From NCBI GenBank assembly GCA_963170055.1, contig CAUJGJ010000371.1, positions 124,001 through 188,000 of the forward strand: a stretch of 64,000 nt of DNA, read 5' to 3'. Below the pieces are notes generated by a model. It did not search any database, was not told where the DNA came from, and saw only the letters and a list, made by a program, of their open reading frames with translations. Each line of letters opens with the position of its first letter. Within the stretch, counting starts at the first letter, position 1. This document shows positions 53,241-63,221 of this stretch, piece by piece. Position numbers and translations under genes: made by a program. The stretch comes from Halisarca cf. caerulea. Taxonomy: Eukaryota; Porifera; Demospongiae; Chondrillida; Halisarcidae.

Positions 53241-56200
53241 GAAGTTCAGAAACTTCATGTGTGTCCACTGGGAATGTGCGTGGTGCTAGTGCCAAATATT
53301 GGTATTAGCGCCAGCATATCCAACACTACACAAATACGCCCACAGCAGTTAAGAAACTTCATGTGTGTCCACTGGGAATTTGCGTGGTGCTAGTGCCAAA
53401 TATTGGTATTAACACCAGCATATCCAACACTACACAAATACGCCCACAGTACTTCACAAACTTCATGTGTGTCCACTGGGAATGTGCGTGGTGCTAGTGC
53501 CAAATATTGGTATTAGCACCAGCATATCCAACACTACAGAAATACGCTTACAGCACTTCAGAAACTTCATGTGTGTCCACTGTGAATGTGCGTGGTGCTA
53601 ATGCCAAATATTGGTATTAACACCAGCATATCCAACACTACACAAATACGCCCACAGCTGTTAAGAAAGTTCACGTGTGCCCACTGGGAATGTGCGTGGT
53701 GCTATTGCTAAATATTGGTATTAACACCAGCATATCCAACACTACACAAATACGCCCACAGTACTTCAGAAACTTCATGTGTGTCCACTGGGAATGTGTG
53801 TGGTTCTAGTGCCAAATATTGGTATTAGCACCAGCATATCCAACACTACACAAATACGCCCACAGCAGTTAAGAAACTTCATGTGTGTCCACTGGGAATG
53901 TGCGTGGTGCTAGTGCCAAATATTGGTATAAGCACCAGCATATCCAACACTACACAAATACGCCCACAGCAGTTAAGAAACTTCATGTGTGTCCACTGGG
54001 AATTTGCGTGGTGCTAGTGCCAAATATTGGTATTAACACCAGCATATCCAACACTACACAAATACGCCCACAGTACTTCACAAACTTCATGTGTGTCCAC
54101 TGGGAATTGGCGTGGTGCTAGTGCCAAATATTGGTATTAGCACCAGCATATCCAACACTACAGAAATACGCTTACAGCACTTCAGAAACTTCATGTGTGT
54201 CCACTGTGAATGTGCGTGGTGCTAATGCCAAATATTGGTATTAGCACCAGCATATCCAACACTACACAAATACGCCCACAGCAGTTAAGAAACTTCATGT
54301 GTGTCCACTGGGAATGTGCGTGGTGCTATTGCTAAATATTGGTATTAGCACCAGCATATCCAACACTACACAAATACGCCCACAGCACTTCAGAAACTTC
54401 ATGTGTGTCCACTGGGTATGAGCGTGGTGCTAGTGCTAAATATTGGTATTAGCACCAGCATATCCAACTTTACACAAATGCGCCCACAGCACTTCAGAAA
54501 CTTCATGTGTGTCCACTGGGAATGTGTGTGGTTCTAGTGCCAAATATTGGTATTAGCACCAGCATATCCAACACTACACAAATACGCCCACAGCAGTTAA
54601 GAAACTTCATGTGTGTCCACTGGGAATTTGCGTGGTGCTAGTTCTAAATATTGGTATTAGCACCAGCATATCCAAAACTACACAAATACGCCCACAGCAG
54701 TTAAGAAACTTCATGTGTGTCCACTGGGAATGTGCGTGTATCTAGTGCCAAATATTGGTATTAGCACCAGCATATCCAACACTACACAAATGTGCCCACA
54801 GAAGTTCAGAAACTTCATGTGTGTCCACTCGGAATGTGCGTGATGCTAGTGCCAAATATTGGTATTAGCACCAGCATATCCAACACTACACAAATGTGCC
54901 CACATCACTTCAGAAACTTCATGTGTGTCCTCTGGGAATGTGCGTGGTGCTAGTGCAAAATATTGGTATTAGCGCCAGCATATCCAACACTACACAAATA
55001 CGCCCACAGCAGTTAAGAAACTTCATGTGTGTCCACTGGGAATGTGCGTGGTGCTAGTGCCAAATATTGGTATTAACACCAGCATATCCAACACTACACA
55101 AATACGCCCACAGTACTTCACAAACTTCATGTGTGTCCACTGGGAATGTGCGTGGTGCTAGTGCCAAATATTGGTATTAGCACCAGCATATCCAACACTA
55201 CAGAAATACGCTTACAGCACTTCAGAAACTTCATGTGTGTCCACTGTGAATGTGCGTGGTGCTAATGCCAAATATTGGTATTAACACCAGCATATCCAAC
55301 ACTACACAAATACGCCCACAGCTGTTAAGAAACTTCACGTGTGCCCACTGGGAATGTGCGTGGTGCTATTGCTAAATATTGGTATTAACACCAGCATATC
55401 CAACACTACACAAATACGCCCACAGTACTTCAGAAACTTCATGTGTGTCCACTGGGAATGTGCGTGGTGCTAGTGCCAAATATTGGTATTAGCACCAGCA
55501 TATCCAACACTACACAAATACGCCCACAGCAGTTAAGAAACTTCATGTGTGTCCACTGGGAATGTGCGTGGTGCTAGTGCCAAATATTGGTATAAGCACC
55601 AGCATATCCAACACTACACAAATACGCCCACAGCAGTTAAGAAACTTCATGTGTGTCCACTGGGAATTTGCGTGGTGCTAGTGCCAAATATTGGTATTAA
55701 CACCAGCATATCCAACACTACACAAATACGCCCACAGTACTTCACAAACTTCATGTGTGTCCACTGGGAATTGGCGTGGTGCTAGTGCCAAATATTGGTA
55801 TTAGCACCAGCATATCCAACACTACAGAAATACGCTTACAGCACTTCAGAAACTTCATGTGTGTCCACTGTGAATGTGCGTGGTGCTAATGCCAAATATT
55901 GGTATTAGCACCAGCATATCCAACACTACACAAATACGCCCACAGCAGTTAAGAAACTTCATGTGTGTCCACTGGGAATGTGCGTGGTGCTATTGCTAAA
56001 TATTGGTATTAGCACCAGCATATCCAACACTACACAAATACGCCCACAGCACTTCAGAAACTTCATGTGTGTCCACTGGGTATGAGCGTGGTGCTAGTGC
56101 TAAATATTGGTATTAGCACCAGCATATCCAACTTTACACAAATGCGCCCACAGCACTTCAGAAACTTCATGTGTGTCCACTGGGAATGTGTGTGGTTCTA

Positions 56201-57450
56201 GTGCCAAATATTGGTATTAGCACCAGCATATCCAACACTACACAAATACGCCCACAGCAGTTAAGAAACTTCATGTGTGTCCACTGGGAATTTGCGTGGT
56301 GCTAGTTCTAAATATTGGTATTAGCACCAGCATATCCAAAACTACACAAATACGCCCACAGCAGTTAAGAAACTTCATGTGTGTCCACTGGGAATGTGCG
56401 TGTATCTAGTGCCAAATATTGGTATTAGCACCAGCATATCCAACACTACACAAATGTGCCCACAGAAGTTCAGAAACTTCATGTGTGTCCACTGGGAATG
56501 TGCGTGATGCTAGTGCCAAATATTGGTATTAGCACTAGCATATCCAACACTACACAAATGTGCCCACATCACTTCAGAAACTTCATGTGTGTCCACTCGG
56601 AATGTGCGTGGTGCTAGTGCAAAATATTGGTATTAGCACCAGCATATCCAACACTACACAAATACGCCCACAGTACTTCAGTAACTTCATGTGTGTCCCC
56701 TGGGAATGAGCGTGGTGCTAGTGCCAAATATTGGTATTAGCACCAGCATATCCAACACTACACAAATACGCCCACAGCAGTTAAGAAACGTCATGTGTGT
56801 CCGCTGGGAATTTGCGTGGTGCTAGTGCCAAATATTGGTATAAGCACCAGTATATCCAACACTACACAAATACGCCCACAGTACTTCACAAACTTCATGT
56901 GTGTCCACTGTGAATGTGCGTGGTTCTAATGCCAAATATTGGTATTAGCACCAGCATATCCAACACTACACAAATACGCCCACAGCAGTTAAGAAACTTC
57001 ATGTGTGTCCACTGGGAATGTGCGTGGTGCTAGTGCCAAATATTGGTATTAGCACCAGCATATCCAACACTACACAAATGTGCCCACAGCACTTGAGAAA
57101 CTTCATGTGTGTCCACTGGGAATGTGCGTGGTGCTAGTGCTAAATATTGGTATTAGCACCAGCATATCCAACACTACACAAATACGCCCACAACACTTCA
57201 GAAACTTCATGTGTGTCCACTGGGTATGAGCGTGGTGCTAGTGCTAAATATTGGTATTAGCACCAGCATATCCAACTTTACACAAATGCGCCCACAGCAC
57301 TTCAGAAACTTCATGTGTGTCCACTGGGAATGTGTGTGGTTCTAGTGCCAAATATTGGTATTAGCACCAGCATATCCAACACTACACAAATACGCCCACA
57401 GTACTTCAGTAACTTCATGTGTGTCCTCTGGGAATGTGCGTGGTGCTAGT
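53241..57450 (+). repeat. Second copy of a 4.2-kb tract at a 6,136-bp (59-monomer) offset
   Basis: It matches about 47,105-51,314. Checked anchors: agcgcc 47,171 and 53,307; cacgtg 49,200 and 55,336; ggtataag 47,789/53,925, 49,453/55,589 and 50,701/56,837; cccctgggaatgag near 50,560 and 56,696. It holds 16-mer units at 53,862-55,525 and from 55,526. Around 54,625 the tract carries gttctaaat, which belongs to the neighbouring HOR copy, suggesting conversion. Left of about 53,290 and right of about 57,450 the match stops. Confidence 0.85.
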
Positions 57451-60030
57451 GCTAAATATTGGTATTAGCACCAGCATATCCAAAACTACACAAATACGCC
57501 CACAGCAGTTAAGAAACTTCATGTGTGTCCACTGGGAATGTGCGTGTATCTAGTGCCAAATATTGGTATTAGCACCAGCATATCCAACACTACACAAATA
57601 CGCCCACAGTACTTCAGTAACTTCATGTGTGTCCTCTGGGAATGTGCGTGGTGCTAGTGCCAAATATTGGTATTAGCACCAGCATATCCAACACTACACA
57701 AATACGCCCACAGCAGTTAAGAAACTTCATGTGTGTCCACTGGGAATTTGCGTGGTGCTAGTGCCAAATATTGGTATTAACACCAGCATATCCAACACTA
57801 CACAAATACGCCCACAGTACTTCACAAACTTCATGTGTGTCCACTGTGAATGTGCGTGGTGCTAATGCCAAATATTGGTATTAGCACCAGCATATCCAAC
57901 ACTACACAAACACGCCCACAGCAGTTAAGAAACTTCATGTGTGCCCACTGGGAATGTGCGTGGTGCTAGTGCCAAATATGGGTATTAGCTCCAGCATATC
58001 CAACACTACACAAATGTGCCCACAGCACTTGAGAAACTTCATGTGTGTCCACTGGGAATATGCGTGGTGCTAGTGCTAAATATTGGTATTAGCACCAGCA
58101 TATCCAACACTACACAAATACGCCCACAACACTTCAGAAACTTCATGTGTGTCCACTGGGTATGAGCGTGGTGCTAGTGCTAAATATTGGTATTAGCACC
58201 AGCATATCCAACTTTACACAAATGCGCCCACAGCACTTCAGAAACTTCATGTGTGTCCACTGGGAATGTGTGTGGTTCTAGTGCCAAATATTGGTATTAG
58301 CACCAGCATATCCAACACTACACAAATACGCCCACAGTACTTCAGTAACTTCATGTGTGTCCTCTGGGAATGTGCGTGGCGCTAGTGCTAAATATTGGTA
58401 TTAGCACCAGCATATCCAACACTACACAAATACGCCCACAGCAGTTAAGAAACTTCATGTGTGTCCACTGGGAATTTGCGTGGTGCTAGTGCCAAATATT
58501 GGTATTAACACCAGCATATCCAACACTACACAAATACGCCCACAGTACTTCACAAACTTCATGTGTGTCCACTGTGAATGTGCGTGGTGCTAATGCCAAA
58601 TATTGGTATTAGCACCAGCATATCCAACACTACACAAACACGCCCACAGCAGTTAAGAAACTTCATGTGTGCCCACTGGGAATGTGCGTGGTGCTAGTGC
58701 CAAATATTGGTATTAGCACCAGCATATCCAACACTACACAAATGTGCCCACAGCACTTGAGAAACTTCATGTGTGTCCACTGGGAATGTGCGTGGTGCTA
58801 GTGCTAAATATTGGTATTAGCACCAGCATATCCAACACTACACAAATACGCCCACAACACTTCAGAAACTTCATGTGTGTCCACTGGGTATGAGCGTGGT
58901 GCTAGTGCTAAATATTGGTATTAGCACCAGCATATCCAACTTTACAGAAATGCGCCCACAGCACTTCAGAAACTTCATGTGTGTCCACTGGGAATGTGTG
59001 TGGTTCTAGTGCCAAATATTGGTATTAGCACCAGCATATCCAACACTACACAAATACGCCCACAGCAGTTAAGAAACTTCATGTGTGTCCACTGGGAATG
59101 TGCGTGGTGCTAGTGCTAAATATTGGTATTAGCACCAGCATATCCAAAACTACACAAATACGCCCACAGCAGTTAAGAAACTTCATGTGTGTCCACTGGG
59201 AATGTGCGTGTATCTAGTGCCAAATATTGGTATTAGCACCAGCATATCCAACACTACACAAATACGCCCACAGTACTTCAGTAACTTCATGTGTGTCCTC
59301 TGGGAATGTGCGTGGTGCTAGTGCCAAATATTGGTATTAGCACCAGCATATCCAACACTACACAAATACGCCCACAGCAGTTAAGAAACTTCATGTGTGT
59401 CCACTGGGAATTTGCGTGGTGCTAGTGCCAAATATTGGTATTAACACCAGCATATCCAACACTACACAAATACGCCCACAGTACTTCACAAACTTCATGT
59501 GTGTCCACTGTGAATGTGCGTGGTGCTAATGCCAAATATTGGTATTAGCACCAGCATATCCAACACTACACAAACACGCCCACAGCAGTTAAGAAACTTC
59601 ATGTGTGCCCACTGGGAATGTGCGTGGTGCTAGTGCCAAATATTGGTATTAGCACCAGCATATCCAACACTACACAAATGTGCCCACAGCACTTGAGAAA
59701 CTTCATGTGTGTCCACTGGGAATGTGCGTGGTGCTAGTGCTAAATATTGGTATTAGCACCAGCATATCCAACACTACACAAATACGCCCACAACACTTCA
59801 GAAACTTCATGTGTGTCCACTGGGTATGAGCGTGGTGCTAGTGCTAAGTATTGGTATTAGCACCAGCATATCCAACTTTACACAAATGCGCCCACAGCAC
59901 TTCAGAAACTTCATGTGTGTCCACTGGGAATGTGTGTGGTTCTAGTGCCAAATATTGGTATTAGCACCAGCATATCCAACACTACACAAATACGCCCACA
60001 GCAGTTAAGAAACTTCATGTGTGTCCACTG
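57451..60030 (+). repeat. HOR tract matching 51.2-52.95 kb at a 7,072-bp (68-monomer) offset
   Basis: From about 58,313 to 60,020 it matches 51,241-52,950. Shared rare variants are gcgtggcgctag (51,306 and 58,378) and tttacagaaatgcg (51,869 and 58,941). The gcgtgtatctag unit at 52,137 recurs at 59,209. Inside the tract the same unit at 57,545 and 59,209 is 1,664 bp apart, so the 16-mer period is kept. Private variants are aatatgggtattagctcc near 57,977, gaatatgcg near 58,057, and gctaagtatt near 59,844. Confidence 0.83.
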
Positions 60031-61390
60031 GGAATGTGCGTGGTGCTAGTGCCAAATATTGGTATTAGCACCAGCATATCCAACACTACACAAATGCACC
60101 CACAGCACTTCAGAAACTTCATGTGTGTCCACTGGGAATGTGCGTGGTGCTAGTGCCAAATATTGGTATTAGCACCAGCATATCCAACACTACACAAATA
60201 CACCCACAGAAGTGCAGAACCTTCATGTGTGTCCACTGGGAAAGAGCGTGGTGCTAGTGCTAAATATTGGTATTAGCACCAGCATATCCAACTTTATACA
60301 AATGCACCCACAGCACTTCAGAAACTTCATGTGTGTCCACTGGGAATGTGTGTGGTGCTAGTGCCAAATATTGATATTAGCACCAGCATATCCAACACTA
60401 CACAAATACGCCCACAGCAGTTAAGAAACTTCATGTGTGTCCACTGGGAATTTGCGTGGTGCTAGTGCCAACTATTGGTATTACCACCAGCATATCCAAC
60501 ACTACACAAATACGCTTACAGCACTTCAGAAACTTCATGTGTGTCCACTGTGAATGTGCGTGGTGCTAATGCCAAATATTGGTATTAGCACCAGCATATC
60601 CAACACTACACAAATACGCCCACAGCAGTTAAGAAACTTCATGTGTGCCCACTGGGAATGTGCGTGGTGCTAATGCCAAATATTGGTATTAGCACCAGTA
60701 TATCCAACACTACACAAATGTGCCCACAGCACTTGAGAAACTTCATGTGTGTCCACTGGGAATGTGCGTGGTGCTAGTGCTAAATATTGGTATTAGCACC
60801 AGCATATCCAACACTACACAAATACGCCCACAACACTTCAGAAACTTCATGTGTGTCCACTGGGTATGAGCGTGGTGCTAGTGCTAAATATTGGTATTAG
60901 CACCAGCATATCCAACTTTACACAAATGCGCCCACAGCACTTCAGAAACTTCATGTGTGTCCACTGGGAATGTGTGTGGTTCTAGTGCCAAATATTGGTA
61001 TTAGCACCAGCATATCCAACACTACACAAATACGCCCACAGCAGTTAAGAAACTTCATGTGTGTCCACTGGGAATGTGCGTGGTGCTAGTGCCAAATATT
61101 GGTATTAGCACCAGCATATCCAACACTACACAAATGCACCCACAGCACTTCAAAAACTTCATGTGTGTCCACTGGGAATGTGCGTGGTGCTAGTGCCAAA
61201 TATTGGTATTAGCACCAGCATATCCAACACTACACAAATACACCCACAGAAGTGCAGAACCTTCATGTGTGTCCACTGGGAAAGAGTGTGGTGCTAGTGC
61301 TAAATATTGGTATTAGCACCAGCATATCCAACTTTATACAAATGCACCCACAGCACTTCAGAAACTTCATGTGTGTCCACTGGGAATGTG
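59682..61390 (+). repeat. 10-monomer duplication (offset 1,040 bp)
   Basis: The rare leader agaagtgcagaacc occurs at about 60,207 and 61,247. The gggtatgagcg units at 59,825 and 60,865, the acttgag units, and the aactttatac units are also 1,040 bp apart. Differences: gggaaagagtg in copy 2 near 61,280, cttcaaaaac near 61,150, and gtgcctggtgc near 61,389. Confidence 0.82.
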
Positions 61391-61765
61391 CCTGGTGCTA
61401 GTGCCAAATATTGGTATTAGCACCAGCATATCCAACACTACACAAATTTTCGCACAGAAGTTCAGAAACTTCATGTGTGTCCACTGGGAATGTGCGTGAT
61501 GCTAGTGCCAAATATTGGTATTAGCACCAGCATATCCAACACTACACAAATGTGCCCACATCACTTCAGAAACTTCATGTGTGTCCACTCGGAATGTGCG
61601 TGGTGCTAGTACCAAATATTGGTATTAGCACCAGCATATCCAACACTACACAAATGCACCCACTGCACTTCAGAAACTTCATGTGTGTCCACTGGGAATG
61701 TGCGTGGTGCTAGTGCCAAATATTGGTATTAGCACCAGCATATCCAACACTACACAAATGTGCCC
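61391..61765 (+). repeat. Family C units shared with the 19-kb region
   Basis: About four units with acaaattttcgcacag (61,443), gtgatgctag, atcac / ccactcgg with tagtacc, and aatgcacccactgcac. The same succession of subtypes occurs around 19,020-19,240. The rare ttttcgcac tail is seen only at these two places, about 42.4 kb apart. Confidence 0.75.
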
Positions 61766-62493
61766 ACAGAAGTTCAGAAACTTCATGTGTGTCCACTGGG
61801 AATGTGCGTGATGCTAGTGCCAAATATTGGTATTAGCACCAGCATATCCAACACTACACAAATGTGCCCACATCACTTCAGAAACTTCATGTTTGTCCAC
61901 TCGGAATGTGCGTGGTGCTAGTGCCAAATATTGGTATTAGCACCAGCATATCCAACACTACACAAATACGCCCACAGTACTTCACAAACTTCATGTGTGT
62001 CCTCTGGGAATGTGCTTGGTGCTAGTGCCAAATATTGGCATTAGCACCAGCATATCCAACACTACACAAATACGCCCACAGCAGTTAAGAAACTTCATGT
62101 GTGTCCACTGGGAATTTGCGTGGTGCTAGTGCCAAATATTGGTATTAACACCAGCTTATCCAACACTACACAAATACGCCCACAGTACTTCACAAACTTC
62201 ATGTGTGTCCACTGGGAATGTGCGTGGTGCTAGTGCTAAATATTGGTATTAGCACCAGCATATCCAACACTACAGAAATACGCTTACAGCACTTCAGAAA
62301 CTTCATGTGTGTCCACTGGGTATGAGCGTGGTGCTAGTGCTGAATATTGGTATTAGCACCAGCATATCCAACTTTACACAAATGCGCCCACAGCACTTCA
62401 GAAACTTCATGTGTGTCCACTGGGAATGTGTGTGGTTCTAGTGCCAAATATTGGTATTAGCACCAGAATATCCAACACTACACAAATGTGCCC
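61766..62493 (+). repeat. 7-monomer HOR, copy 1 (728 bp)
   Basis: Order: agaag with gtgatgctag; atcac with catgtttgtcc and ccactcgg; agtacttcac with cctctggg, gcttggtgc and ggcatt; agcagttaag with gaatttgcg, tattaac and agcttatcc; agtacttcac with gctaaat and acgctt tail; gggtatgagcg with gctgaat; ggttctag with accagaatatcc. Private markers gtttgtcc, ggcatt and agcttatcc identify the unit. Confidence 0.88.
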
Positions 62494-63221
62494 ACAGAAG
62501 TTCAGAAACTTCATGTGTGTCCACTGGGAATGTGCGTGATGCTAGTGCCAAATATTGGTATTAGCACCAGCATATCCAACACTACACAAATGTGCCCACA
62601 TCACTTCAGAAACTTCATGTTTGTCCACTCGGAATGTGCGTGGTGCTAGTGACAAATATTGGTATTAGCACCAGCATATCCAACACTACACAAATACGCC
62701 CACAGTACTTCACAAACTTCATGTGTGTCCTCTGGGAATGTGCTTGGTGCTAGTGCCAAATATTGGCATTAGCACCAGCATATCCAACACTACACAAATA
62801 CGCCCACAGCAGTTAAGAAACTTCATGTGTGTCCACTGGGAATTTGCGTGGTGCTAGTGCCAAATATTGGTATTAACACCAGCTTATCCAACACTACACA
62901 AATACGCCCACAGTACTTCACAAACTTCATGTGTGTCCACTGGGAATGTGCGTGGTGCTAGTGCTAAATATTGGTATTAGCACCAGCATATCCAACACTA
63001 CAGAAATACGCTTACAGCACTTCAGAAACTTCATGTGTGTCCACTGGGTATGAGCGTGGTGCTAGTGCTGAATATTGGTATTAGCACCAGCATATCCAAC
63101 TTTACACAAATGCGCCCACAGCACTTCAGAAACTTCATGTGTGTCCACTGGGAATGTGTGTGGTTCTAGTGCCAAATATTGGTATTAGCACCAGAATATC
63201 CAACACTACACAAATGTGCCC
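62494..63221 (+). repeat. 7-monomer HOR, copy 2 (728 bp)
   Basis: This is a near-exact repeat of the preceding 728 bp. The one difference I see is gtgacaaat in place of gtgccaaat near 62,651. All seven private markers are retained, which indicates a recent duplication. Confidence 0.88.

Noticed and set aside
44317..55785. Recurring 78-residue frames at 44,317, 46,085, 47,749, 49,413, 53,885 and 55,549
   Set aside because: They start at a GTG and recur every 1,664 or 1,768 bp because the HOR recurs. Near-identical peptides reflect HOR copying, not protein selection.
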